Shown: positions 24,410-35,590 of the stretch, one piece after another
Numbering within the stretch: position 1 is the first letter of the stretch
How the letters are laid out: each line of letters starts with the position of its first letter
Assembly (NCBI RefSeq): GCF_040183065.1
Contig: NC_091123.1
Location: 106,986,821 to 107,050,820 of the forward strand
Direction: 5' to 3'
From: Periplaneta americana
Taxonomy: Eukaryota; Arthropoda; Insecta; Blattodea; Blattidae
DNA: 64,000 nucleotides
The notes under the pieces: model-generated
What the model saw: the letters and a program-made list of their open reading frames with translations, nothing else
The model's database searches: none
What the model was told of the DNA's origin: nothing
Position numbers and translations under genes: made by a program

Positions 24410-24694
24410 CAGCGTTTTTCAACCTTTGTCACACTAAAGGTCTAATTTAAAATCCCGTGGTTCCTAATCAGAGGGAATTTTGAGGATTTTATGAGGGAAT
24501 GTATTTGCTGAATGCAGACTTGTGCCGCTTTCACTGAATGTTGACTATTGTGGACTCACTTTTTTACTGCTCTTTTCACTTTTATTTTTTTAATTTCTGC
24601 TACGACAACCTTTACTATTTCCATTTCCTCGCGGCACACCAGTGGATCATTCACGTCACATAGTGTGTCGCGGCACAGAGGTTGAAAATGGCCG
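24410..24694. mobile_element. Short hAT MITE, 285 bp
   Basis: Left end CAGCGTTTTTCAACCTTTGT, right end (inverted) CGGCCATTTTCAACCTCTGT. Octamers ATGTAGAT (24402-24409) and ATGTAGGT (24695-24702) agree at 7 of 8. An inner CACGTCACATAGTGTGTCGC palindromic stretch lies near the right end. Confidence 0.8.
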
Positions 24695-25582
24695 ATGTAG
24701 GTAGAATTTTTTTTATTTTAAATTGAAAATTCTTTTGGAATTGGATCCTTTTTCTCAGATCTCTACGTAACAAATTAAATTAGTTATGGGCATAAAAGCT
24801 CCTGTAGAAGATAAATCTGAATCTCACCTATATGATTTACTATATACGAGTAACTCAATTTCGATAAAAAGCGTAGATAGAACCTTTTCATTCTCAAATC
24901 ACGAAATATAAATGTCAGATACTATAACACATGAAGTAAGAAGATGACTTATTGGGCATAAAAATGATTGCAGACAACTCATTTGCCACAGCTTCACTTA
25001 AAATAGTTTTAAACGACTGCATATAATGAGAAGAAAGGTATCATTTGAAGGAGTCCGTTTGTTTATTTTGTGCTAGCATAAAATGTCGTAAAAGACATGT
25101 ATTTTTTTAAACTACGTGTCTTCACTCTACTTTCACCTAGCTCTGATAGAGAGATTTTCCTTCGGCAACGAAGTAAATAAGCTGTACAGAAACATCGATA
25201 AAAATAGGAAGCAAAACTATTAAGTTATATATACAGTTAGTATATCTTCAAAATTAGAACGAACTTATTTATTTTGAAAATTAATATTATAATCTTTTTC
25301 AAGTATTATACTGAGCAGAAATGTTTGAGCAATCATTGATCTCTATGTTGCAAATCAATAATCCATGTTCAACAAATGTAATGTGAAGAAATCATATAAT
25401 CAGAAAACATATTGGCATTTAATTCCTCCTTATCTCACTTTGTTTCTTTGTATCTACTTTTCTGTTAGTTTCACAAACAGAAAAGATACTCCACTCGTAT
25501 TTGGAAACGTTACTCAAGTTCTTAATGTATATAATGTACGAATATTTAATGCCATATCTATAAAAAGTAGGCTATATAAATA
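24695..25582. other. No feature recognised
   Basis: AT-rich. Nothing identifiable. Confidence 0.5.
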
Positions 25583-25647
25583 CAGAGTGATTTATATAAA
25601 ACTGACACATTTCTTTCTTTAATTATTCCGTTGGAAATTCATTCAAT

Positions 25648-25900
25648 GACCCAATTTTAGCACCAAATTAAGCAGAATGTTCTGGAGTTTCGATTCCTTG
25701 TCACTAGATGCGCAGATGTTTATGTTTTATTCCTATTGTTGGCAGCACTGACCCAATTTTAGCACCAAATTAAGCAGAATGTTCTGGAGTTTCGATTCCT
25801 TGTCACTAGATGCCCAGATGTTTATGTTTTATTCCTATTGTTGGCAGCACTAGATGCGCAGATGTTTATGTTTTATTTCTGCCTTGATTGTTGGCAGCTG
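25648..25900 (+). repeat. 102-bp tandem duplication plus partial third copy
   Basis: 25648-25749 and 25750-25851 are near identical (GCGCAG against GCCCAG is one difference). A partial third unit from AGATGCGCAGATG continues to 25900. It lies between the left TIR and the transposase start. Confidence 0.95.
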
Positions 25901-26413
25901 TTTTCGACATTTTGTGTCAACGTGAAAATGCAGTACACATTAAATCAACGACTCTTCCTTGTGAAGCAATACTGGATTACGAATTCAATTACAGCTACTC
26001 AAAGGGCATACCAGAGAGAATTTGATGTTCGCAATCCTCCCAAAAGAAATACAATATTGGGACTGGTAAACAAATTGGAAACAACTGGATCTCTGGTGAA
26101 TGAAAAGGGCAAGCATCGTTCATCTAGACTTCCCACGGTTGTTGTTGACTTAAGAGCACGACTGGAGCAGTCATCCAAAAAATCATTAAGACGTTTGTCG
26201 CAGGAGACAGGGTACTCCTACTCAATGTGTCAGAGAGCTGCGAAAAGTGCAGGCCTAAAGCCATATAGGGTTACGGTTGTTTCTTTGACGAATAATTTCC
26301 AGGAACCTGTGGCCACCGAGATCTCCGGATTTGACAACGCCGGACTTCTTTCTATGGGGTTACTTAAAAGACAGGGTTTACGCCACACGTCCCCAGACAT
26401 TGGACGATCCTAA
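25838..26413 (+). pseudogene. Mariner-like transposase remnant: HTH domain fused to C-terminus
   Basis: The true start is probably the Met of MQYTLNQRLFLVKQYW at 25928, not 25838, since the upstream codons fall in tandem repeat. The HTH pair runs YTLNQRLFLVKQYW...TILGLVNKLETTGSL, then LRRLSQETGYSYSMCQRAAK and GLKPYRVTVV, the N-terminal module of insect mariner-type transposases. After a junction near 26285-26310 a different frame (26319-26540) gives RSPDLTTPDFFLWGYLKDRV and CLMQDGGHFQHLL-stop, the C-terminal end. The first two catalytic Asp residues and about 150 residues between are deleted. The frame ending at 26413 reads the junction out of phase. Confidence 0.85.
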
Positions 26414-26656
26414 GCACAACATCACATAGGAGATTCAAGCTATTGACAACAGAATCCTCCAACGAGTGGCCAGTAACATGGAACGACGTGTTGAGTTGTG
26501 CCTTATGCAGGATGGAGGACATTTTCAACATTTGCTATAGAGGTAAATAATCTACCAAAATTCCTCTACATTTTAGGTATAATAAGTTGTCGCTAGCACA
26601 ATTCGTTTTGAAACAATTAATGAAAGAAATGTGTCAGTTCTATATAAATCACTCTG

Positions 26657-27051
26657 TATTACTTTTTATACTTAATTAGCGAAAATCAACAAAAGCAGGT
26701 AAAAAACTTGACGCATTAGTGTTACGGACAATTGGAAGGAATTATGTTAGGTCAGTGACTTAGATATTGGAAATGAATAATGATTATTTCATTTGAAGTT
26801 TTTCTTAAGGTTGATCGGTTACGATATTCTCCATTACATCCATGGTTTAATAGTTAAAACTTTGACCGAAAAACGTTTTCTGAAACAGAAGTAGATCTAA
26901 ACCTGAAGGTCCCACATTTTACAACCTACAACCTGAATCTAAATGAGAAGACTGGCCAAAATTTGGCAATCATTTCTCACCCTCATGCATGTTAAACTGA
27001 ACTCTTGAAAATCATCTTTCTTGCCACTCACCCTATCAATATTTTTAACTG

Positions 27052-27053
<2 letters not shown>
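26657..27053. other. No feature recognised
   Basis: No frame or repeat partner. Confidence 0.5.
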
Positions 27054-27106
<53 letters not shown>

Positions 27107-27390
27107 TTATTGTAGCTGGCAGAGTTAAGGCCGTAAGGCCTTCTCGTCCACTCAACCAGCAAAAAGTATACATACATATGTATCAACTTACAAAGAATTC
27201 AACAATTTGATTTAGATAAGAGCTACATGTATACAAGAGTTATTTACGAATTAAACAACAAAATATTATGAACTATTGATTAAACACTGAAATACAAACT
27301 ATGTAGCAGAATTAAGCTAAAATACATAGAATGTTAATATATTTCAAATAATGTTAGATAATAGAAAGAGATTATTATTTTATTTATTTT

Positions 27391-27652
27391 TATTTTATTG
27401 GGATTATTGGGTTATTTTACGACGCTGTATCAACATCTGAGGTTATTTAGCTTCTGAATGAAATGAAGGTGATAATGCCGGTGAAATGAGTCCGGGGTCC
27501 AGCACCGAAAGTTACCCAGCATTTGCTCGTATTGGGTTGAGGGAAAACCCCGGAAAAAACCTCAACCAGGTAACTTGCCCCGACCGGGATTCGAACCCGG
27601 GCTACCTGGTTTCGCGGCCAGACGCGCTGACCGTTACTCCACAGGTGTGGAC
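27391..27652 (-). mobile_element. SINE-A copy with 13-bp target duplication
   Basis: Full-length minus-strand SINE-A (head complement ends ACAGGTGTGGAC). AAGAGATTATTAT occurs at 27366-27378 and 27653-27665, a perfect 13-bp duplication. It is nested in the 3' UTR of the non-LTR element. Confidence 0.95.
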
Positions 27653-27704
27653 AAGAGATTATTATGAGACAATTTTGAAAATACAGCACTATCAGGATGC
27701 ATGT

Positions 27705-29057
27705 CTAAAGGAAGGAGTAACAATGTAGACAGTGATAGTTTAAGTCAGTATGATTGGAGTGAAAGCTAAGAGGGTTATCTTTTAAGCTGTTTTTAAAAGT
27801 GTTTATTGTCTTGCAACCCCTAATACTTTGTGACAGGGAATTCCATTGTCGCGAGGTGGATACTGTAAAAGATGATGAATAACGAGATGTTCTATGAAGA
27901 GGTATACGTAACGCGCCACAGATAAATGATCTGGTATTTACGTCGTGGTTAGAGTATAGATAAGATAAACGAGACGAAAGGTAATTTGGTGTTGAAGTGT
28001 GCAGAATTCGAAAGAGCAATGACAAGGAGTGTACATTTCTTCGTTCTTTAAGTCGGAGCCACGAAAGACTTGCGAAGGACGGTGATATGTGATCGTATCG
28101 TCGGATGTTGCATACGTATCTGACGCACATATTCTGAACTCGCTGTAACTTGACTGACAGTTCAGAACTTAGGTCACTTAACAAAACGTCACAATAATCG
28201 AAATGCGGAATTACTAGGGTTTGTACTAGGGTAAGTTTTAGTTGCTGGGGCAAGAAGTTTCTTACGCGACTCAAACGGTGAATGGAGGAACAGATTTTTT
28301 TTATGGCTTCTCTAACTTGAAAATTCCAATTGAGATTATTATCGAAAAAGAAGCCAAGATTTTTTACGACGGATGAATAAGGGATTAGCGTGTTGTTAAG
28401 GGTAACAACTGAAAGATTAGTGTATTAAGAGAGTTAACTAAACGCTTATGTCCAATAATTATAGCTTGAGTCTTACTTGGATTAAGTGCGAGTCCGAAAT
28501 TGGCCGCCCAAGTGGAGACAGTGGCTAGGTCACAATTCAACATGTCAATTGATTCATTGATCGTATTGGGTCTGGAATGTATGTAAAGTTGTAGGTCGTC
28601 GGCATAGAGGTGATATCGGCAATATTGTAAGTTCTTTGATACGTCATTAATGTAGATAGAGAAGAGTAGTGGTCCTAATACGGAGCCCTGCGGCACTCCC
28701 GCCTTTGTGCATCGCCATTGGGAGAACTGATTACAAGTGAAACACACTGTTGACGGTCACGTAGGTAGGAGTCCATCCAGCTCAAGGTATTGTCTGACAG
28801 GTGCAAAGTCTTCATCTTTGCAAGAAGCAAGTCGATATCAACAGAACTAAAGGCATTGCTGAAATCGAGAAGAGTTAGTGCCGTTACTTCACCCCTATCC
28901 ATAGCTTCACGGATGTCCTCAGTCACTTTAACTAGGGCTGTAGTAGTGCTGTACCCAGGCCTAAAACCCGATTGATAGTCATCAAGGAGTTTGTGTTCGT
29001 TGAGATAGTTCGTAAGTTGTCTGTGTAAAATATGTTCTAATGCTTTTGAAAGACATT
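27705..29057 (-). pseudogene. Non-LTR reverse transcriptase, frameshifted
   Basis: From the 5' side: SKALEHILHRQLTNYL and YQSGFRPGYSTTTAL, LLDFSNAFSSVDIDLL (motif A), then after a frame change [25 protein letters not shown] (motif C, YADD) and [13 protein letters not shown] second change leads to the C-terminal region FDYCDVLLSDLS, LQRVQNMCVRYVC, SWLRLKERRNVHS and SRQWNSLSQSIR, ending at 27705. So most of the RT is readable but needs at least two frame corrections, and the endonuclease is gone. RT motifs are clear; placing it in the CR1/jockey group rests on the C-terminal pattern. Confidence 0.87.
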
Positions 29058-29551
29058 ATACATTATGCAGGGTGTCTCCAACATTTAGGGTCAAAATTAT
29101 ACAGATGACAGAGGACTTTAAACTGAATATTTGGACATAAGGAACCAGTGGTCGGATATGGATATTTCGCACGCCACGAGATCTTGAAAGTATGTGAGGA
29201 ACGTTTCTGTAAGTTGCTTTAGTTTTCATAACAAACAACTGTCTGGCGCTTCCATGGTGATATCTGTTATTGCTTACAAAATTCATATGCCGTTGTAATG
29301 GTTGTATTGAGACAAGTGGTCGCCAGTTTCAACAACTGCTCTGAGCTCTAAGTTGTTGCAATGAGGTGTGTTGTTTTGTAAATAAAACATTAAATATCCT
29401 GTTGTTTGCAAGAGAATGTGGTTGTAACACTGCCCACTTCATATCCATGATCACCTGGGCAACAGATTCTTACCTGCCTGCCTTATTGTACAACAAACAA
29501 CAGGGATATTAATTAAGAGAGTGGAGCAGAATGTCATGCTTTATTCTGGAC

Positions 29552-30976
29552 TAGCCGTACCCGTACGCTCCGCTGCACCCGTTAGAAATAAATATAAAGT
29601 AATTATATAATTAAAATAGGACATTTGATCCAGGGAACATTCGTGTTTGATAGAAGGATAAATCGTTTAATATGTTACTTAATTTCAATTGTATTTAAAA
29701 TATTAAAATGCGATCATTTTGATCCAGAGACCACTCATTTGGTGCAATGACAATTCCTTTAACATTTTTCTTAATTGTTATTACCAATTATTTTTGGAAA
29801 AGCGAAAATTAACAGAAAAATTTTGGCTACAGATTTATTATTATGTTTATATTATATTATATTATATTATATTATATTATATTATATTATATTATATTAT
29901 ATTATGAAAAAGTGTGTTGATAACGGATGTACTCGAATTAGAAAGTTTTTAATTTGTTGTGGGAGCTCTTGAATCTCAGGAGGAACAACTTTTACAACAG
30001 CGCAACATAATCTGCTTGTCTCATTACCCAATTTTTTTTGCATTGCATTTATTGCATATGTATTTTATGTATTTTAACACGATTCAATTGAGCATAGTTA
30101 AAATTTGAATTATAAAATAATGGATTGCTAAGCTAACGTACTATTACTGCATACTAAATCAATACACTCTCGTTGTTCGTTAATTCTCTGAGATAAAAAT
30201 GAATATGTTCATAAACATTATTATAAGAAATACAGGAAATGAATATACAGAATAACCTATCAAGTTTTCTGTGCATAAGAAGCTGTTTTAATCTTACCTG
30301 TCCTCAATTCACTCACAAGTTACTGTAATAACATTATAGCATTATGTCCATAGAGAGAAACTACACTTTCCAATGATGAAATAATAATTAATTATACAAA
30401 TCGGTTAATCTAGCTTCCTATATTACTTCATACAAACACAGAAACATTTTCTGTAGGCTATGTTTCATAGCTTTCGATTGTTGTGTCCAAGGCCAAGACG
30501 AAGTCATTTGTTATTTCATTGTCTTAGATGGCGTTATTTTAATTTTAAAACTCATTTATCTCTTTAAATATCAGTCCTATCAAAATTTTTCAGACAATAA
30601 AACTTATCACAAATTATTTCTAAAGAAACTTTTGTTATGTAACATATTTCACAAAAATCAATAATAAGCGAGATATTTCGATTTATTTAATTCAGGCCCC
30701 CTTATAACCCCCCTTTTAAATAACGTATTTTGAATGCCATATAGCCTATAATCTAAGTTACAACGAACTTAATTTATATTCCAATTTTCATCGAAATCGG
30801 TTCAGCCATTATCGCGTGAAAAGGTAACAAACATACATACAGACAGACAAACAAAAAATTCAAAAAAACGATTTTCGGTTTCAGGGTGTTAATTATATAT
30901 ATGTTAGGACCAATTATTTTTGGAAAATCGAAAATCACCAGAAAAATTTCGGCTACAGATTTATTATTAGTATAGA
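29552..30976 (+). repeat. Repeat family R, copy 2
   Basis: Starts TAGCCGTACCCGTACGCTCC and ends TTATTATTAGTATAG. The 3' end block (AATTATTTTTGGAAAA.CGAAAAT...CTACAGATTTATTATTA) occurs twice, at 29795-29845 and 30910-30970, so either two elements sit in tandem or one is internally duplicated. Copies: 10325-11013 (minus) and 57463-59512. The 3' UTR style suggests an RTE-group non-autonomous retroelement, without any coding region here. Confidence 0.8.
29848..29905 (+). repeat. (ATATT)n pentanucleotide repeat
   Basis: About 11 units directly after the first copy of the R 3' end, possibly its expanded tail. Confidence 0.95.
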
Positions 30977-31163
30977 TGTATCAAGGCTGGTGATCGCCAC
31001 TTTGAACAGTTGTTATGAGATGTAAGTTGTTTATGTGTGTAAGAAATTTAATCAGCTTGCAAACTTATTAATTGTTCAAGACTTTATAGCTCCTGAAACA
31101 TGGATTTCCGACCACTGGTTCCTGATGTCAAAATGCTCAGTTTAGAGTCATCTATCATCTGTA

Positions 31164-31397
31164 CAGTCGCCCTGGGTGGCACAGTTGGTATAGCGCTGGC
31201 CTTCTGTGCCGGAGATTGCGAGTTCGATCCCGGTTCAGGTCGATGGCATTTAAGTGTGCTTAAATGCGACAGGCTCATGTGACTAGAACTAGTGACATGT
31301 AAAAGAACTCCTTCGGGACAAATTCCGGTACACCGGCGATGCTGATATAACCTCGACAGTTTCGAGCGTCGTTAAATAAAACATAATTAAAAATTAA
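31164..31397 (+). mobile_element. SINE-B (third tRNA-headed family) with target duplication
   Basis: Head CCTGGGTGGCACAGTTGGTA and box B GAGTTCGATCCC, then GGTCGATGGCATTTAAGTGT and a 3' end GAGCGTCGTTAAATAAAACA. ATCATCTGTA at 31154-31163 and 31398-31407 is a perfect 10-bp duplication. It splits the right TIR of the host element. Other copies: 45389 and 46882. Confidence 0.93.
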
Positions 31398-31445
31398 ATC
31401 ATCTGTATAAGCTTAATAGTGACCCTAAAGATTGGAGACACTCTG

Positions 31446-32819
31446 TATATGCCTTTGAGAACAGAATAAACAAGATGCACACAGTTGAATTGCCACTCAG
31501 TAGGGAACACAGAGCAACTGTACTTGCAAGAATTCTTATACTTATTCAGCAGTGATGTCAAATTTGGGCACTAATTCGACTTGCTCAGCCTGAGCCCGGA
31601 AATTTCGTAACTACAATATTATTGCAGTTGTTGACATTATATCATTCATCTTATGAAAAATTTACATTTATTGGCCCAACCTACAGTATACTTGAAGCTA
31701 ATTTTTGGGCTTTTCAACATTACTCTTTTTCACTATCTCACTACCTGATAATGTGATAAAGCATAAGACTCACAGTGACAACTGATCCTCATGCCTTTGA
31801 TATATTCGAACCCACAACCGTGGCTTCTATGTAGCATTGAAGTTGCAAGCTTTAATTAATGAAGACCTTTGATACATACATTAATAGGCCTATAGCGTAC
31901 TAATTTTCAGAAAAATGTTGGTGACGATTGGTGTTGGTATAAGCTCTCCTAGCTTATTCTAGTTTTATTGAACCTGAGTTGTCCTCTGTACTTTGGTCAG
32001 TTTTTATAATTATACGCTTGTATTGAAGTATCTGATAGTTTTGATATACTGCTATTAATTTTAATCGGATTCCGTATTCACTGGTGACTAAATTGCGTGT
32101 ATCGTTATTATGATTTACACTTCTTAATTTACGTTTGTTTTTTAATAATAAAAATCGTGCAACGGTTTAAACGAACACTAGAGCACTCAGGAGGTATTCA
32201 TTACTGCAATATTTGAATCTCAAACTTTACCAATAAACGAAGGTATTTCACAACTAATGCAAAACGCACGAAACAAAATCTGAAAGTAAGTTCAAATTAT
32301 TGCCTAACGGCCACGTGCATCAATGTCGGTTAGTGCAATCACCGGTTAAAATTGCCACCTAACCCCTGGTTAAGCATTTTACTGTGCATCGACCTCGGTT
32401 AGCACTTACACAGGAGGTTAACCACGGTAATCTCTAACGGCCATATGGAGGGATTAATGGATAAGCCTATAACCAGTGATAAGTAGGCCTAGTAAAAGAA
32501 AATGGCGGCCAGATCCACAGATGATTTATTTCTAAGGCAATTATTACTGTATTTGGATTAATTACTTGGATGGGGATGATGTTGAACATGAAGTTTACTG
32601 GTGGAAAGAGAATTATTACGACGAATTAGGTGACAGAACATTTCAGAAGATTAACTTGAAGGACAACATAACTGGGACCTAATTAATTTCCGTCCCACTC
32701 AAAAGGTTAAAGTTGGCAACTCTTTGATACTGAAGCTATGCACTTGCTATATTTTTCTTCCACGAATTATTCATTTAATTATTCATAAACTTTCTTAGAC
32801 AAATATATGCTCCCACTCA
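31446..32819. other. No feature recognised
   Basis: 1.37 kb without a usable frame. The 32300-32480 part has a run of GGTTA/TAACC words (for example TAACCCCTGGTTA, GAGGTTAACCACGG), suggestive of a decayed fold-back element. Confidence 0.4.
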
Positions 32820-33030
32820 CTCACACTCACTTACTGGCTTTTAAGGAACTCGGAGGTTCATTGCCGCTCTCACATAAGCCCGCCATAGGTCTCTGTCCTG
32901 AGCAAGATTAATTCAGTCTATATCATCATATCCCACATCCCTCAAATCCATTTTAATATTATCTTCCCATCTACGTCTCGGCCTCCCCAAAGGTCTTTTC
33001 CCCCCGGCCTCCCAACTAACACTCTATATA
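32820..33030 (-). pseudogene. RTE-like 3' fragment
   Basis: Minus strand matches the 19.3-19.5 kb C-terminus (VGRPGGKR; GRPRRRWEDNIKMDL) and the 3' tail at 32820. Confidence 0.85.
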
Positions 33031-33146
33031 TGCTCCGACACATCGCAATAATAGCTCAGAGCGTGTTTTGTTTTCAGTATACACGCCACGCTAATCACAA
33101 TTTTTGATATAAGAAATGGCACCGGTATAACAATTCAATTCGTAGA

Positions 33147-33404
33147 TTTTTTTATTTTATTGGGTTATTTTACGACGCTGTATCAACATCTGAGGTTATT
33201 TAGCATCTGAACGATATGAAAGTGGTAATGCCGGTGAAATGAGTCTGAGTTCCAACACCGAAAGTTACCCAGCATTTGCTCGTATTGGGTTGAGGGAAAA
33301 CCCCGGAAAAACCTCAACCAGGTAACTTGCCCCGACCGGGATTCGAACCCGGGCCACCTGGTTTCGCGGCCAGACGCGCTGACCGTTACTCCACAGGTGT
33401 GGAC
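33147..33404 (-). mobile_element. SINE-A copy with 11-bp target duplication
   Basis: Full-length. CAATTCGTAGA at 33136-33146 and 33405-33415. Confidence 0.95.
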
Positions 33405-33415
33405 CAATTCGTAGA

Positions 33416-33780
33416 AGAGCGCTAAATATAAACATAAACGGTTCGTGATGAGAAACATTCACAATCGCCAAGAATCATCCGAACACAAAAATCACAATAT
33501 GACAAATCCCTTTTATCTGTCATAGCGATTTTTCCAGAGATGTCACAGTTTGGAGCTATGATGGCAAAACGCTGTCACACCTCACCTGCAATTCTTAATA
33601 TCTGATGAGAAAAAACTGCGTCATATACATTGGTTAATATGGAAAATGAATTAAGAATATCAATTGTGACAATTTATTTTAGTATAATATAGACATACTT
33701 ACATTGTTTTAAATCACATTTACATTCACAGCAGTATATTGAAACTAAAACTTCAAAACTCATATTATTTGTAATGCTAC
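33416..33780. other. No feature recognised
   Basis: No frame or repeat partner. Confidence 0.5.
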
Positions 33781-34571
33781 ATAAGGGTCTGTCCACGAGA
33801 AAGTGTCCTGTTTTTGTGAAAAATAAAAGTATGAATGTTGGATCTTACTTCAATTAAAATTGAAGTCAAGGCATTGAAGTTAATATTCTTGGCACTAAAA
33901 GTGATTATATTATCTTATTTATATAGGTTTTCATGCATATATGCCAAGATGAAATAGTATCGAAAAAATCCCTAAATAAGGTATATATTTGCAAGATTAT
34001 TGAACATAAAAATTTTGTAGTATTGAATAATTTTTTCACATTAATCAGTTCTTGACATCTTTAACTGTGGTTTATCAGACAGGATTTCTTATTTCGTCAC
34101 CAATTATTAAGAAAAATTGTATCCTTAATTGAGATCATCTTCTTTGTCCGGATACTAACGACATTTTAGAAAAATTACAATAAAATCCTGTAGACTGCAG
34201 CCATCTCCAGGACACGTCTAAATCTGCTAGTGTTACTGTTGCTCTAGAGGTGGGAATAGCTGTCAAGGTTTTAATATCCCTTAGTGCATCACAAAATAGT
34301 TCTCAATTGTGTCCAGATACTAACACAACAACTGATCCTTGAAACCATTTTGTTACCTGCAGTGCAAGTTTCTGTTTCTGTGGTGACTTATGCATTGGTC
34401 GTAGTAAATTCGCAGAATTACGTCCCTCACAAGTAAATACATACCGTGACATTCCTCACAATGTGTGTGTTTGTTGGTACCACGAGAACTTCGAAAATCT
34501 ACAAGTTTTGGTTTCACAATATCTTTCTAGTTTGTCCACTCCATTGTTTGTGACCCAAGTGATAAGAACTG

Positions 34572-34834
34572 GTCCACACCTGTGGAGTAACGGTCAGCGC
34601 TTCTGGCTGCGAAACCAGGTGACCCGGGTTCGAATCCCGGTCGGGGCAAGTTACCTGGTTGAGGTTTTTTCCGGGGTTTTCCCCCAACCCAATACGATCA
34701 AATGCTGGGTAACTTTCGGTGCTGGACCCCGGACTCATTTCACCGGCATTATCACCTTCATATCATTCAGACGCTGAATAACCTAGATGTTGATACAGCG
34801 TCGTAAAATAACCCAATAAAATAAAAAATAAAAA
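34572..34834 (+). mobile_element. SINE-A copy with 10-bp target duplication
   Basis: Full-length plus-strand copy ending AACCCAATAAAATAAAAAAT. ATAAGAACTG at 34562-34571 and 34835-34844. Nested in the unplaced DNA transposon. Confidence 0.95.
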
Positions 34835-34979
34835 ATAAGAACTGTATGAATTACAATTGTGCTGTGTGTAAATCAAAGTTTATCAGTCTGAAGATTTCCT
34901 GACGAAAAATGTAGCCTTCAAGTGCAGTATCGCCAGTGGAGAATGGTTGACAAGCGGTATGAAGACATTCATTGGAGGA

Positions 34980-35590
34980 AGGATTAAATGATGCCATTGA
35001 TGATTTGAAAGAGCAGTTACCATTCTTCATGACTCACATTTTTAATCAAGAGCAATCACAAAGATGCTTTAAGACTATCAGGAATATGTCTTAAGTGAAA
35101 ATGTTGCGATGCAAGTGGATTTCGCAGAGAACTATTCTTGCAACTATCAAGACGAGAATACAATCTGCACATTGGTCGAATCGCCAAATAGCGCTGTTTA
35201 CTGCTATGGTATGGTATGGAAAAGATACATGGAACAGTTATGTAGTAGTTTCTGACAATATATCACATGATAGAGAGTGTGTTGACACGTTTCTGCGAGC
35301 TATAATGGCGAAAAGAATCTTCTGTTCAAATATCTGCGTGTATTATCAGATGGAGCTGCATCGCAGTTCAAACATAAATACAATTTTGCCAGTATTACTC
35401 CTTTGAAAGATGATTTCAATCTGAAAAGTCTCAAACGGACATTTTTTTTCTGCATCGTCTCACGGGAAAGGTTCTGTCGATGGTATTGGAGCAGTGGCAA
35501 AGCTCCATGTTTGGAACAACATACGCTCGCAGAAAACATTGCTTCGTAATGCTACTTCCATGAATTCTGCGAAAATCTCACTATTTCTAC
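34980..35590 (+). pseudogene. Transposase-like remnant of the unplaced transposon
   Basis: Across three frames: EQLPFFMTHIFNQEQS, a stop, AMQVDFAENYSCNYQDE (Asp codon at 35118), then IQSAHWSNRQIALFTAMVW and SYVVVSDNISHD (Asp near 35255), then LRVLSDGAASQFKHKYNF (Asp near 35348), then SHGKGSVDGIGAVAKLHVW. Three acidic residues in spaced, well-formed motifs with an SHGKG..DGIG block suggest an RNase H-fold DDD/E-type recombinase. I recall such proteins as uncharacterised in insect and fish genomes but cannot name the superfamily. At least three frame breaks and one stop make it inactive. Confidence 0.65.

Larger units (their letters stand above)
25583..26656 (+). mobile_element. Internally deleted Tc1/mariner-type element
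   Basis: Inverted ends CAGAGTGATTTATATA(A/G)AACTGACACATTTCTTTC, read at 25583 and in complement ending 26656, flanked by TA on both sides (25581-25582, 26657-26658). The 1074-bp length is shorter than an autonomous copy, and the transposase inside lacks its catalytic middle. Confidence 0.88.
27054..29057 (-). mobile_element. CR1/jockey-group non-LTR element, 5'-truncated
   Basis: Minus strand, from about 29057 to a 3' tail of about 17 ATT units (plus strand TAA, 27054-27106). The 3' UTR (27107-27700) includes the GGCCTTACGGCCTT hairpin-like block (27126-27150) and carries a SINE-A insertion. The 5' side stops in the RT domain, immediately before the TIR element at 29068. Confidence 0.8.
29068..31445. 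mobile_element. 2.4-kb TIR element carrying two later insertions
   Basis: Left CAGGGTGTCTCCAACATTTA and right (inverted) CAGAGTGTCTCCAATCTTTA begin inverted repeats of about 100 bp, including GGAACCAGTGGTCGGA in both. The right flank is TA and the left TG, fitting a Tc1/mariner-type insertion with one mutated base. A SINE-B splits the right TIR and repeat R fills the middle. No transposase is left. The end sequence resembles 60097-60793. Confidence 0.75.
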
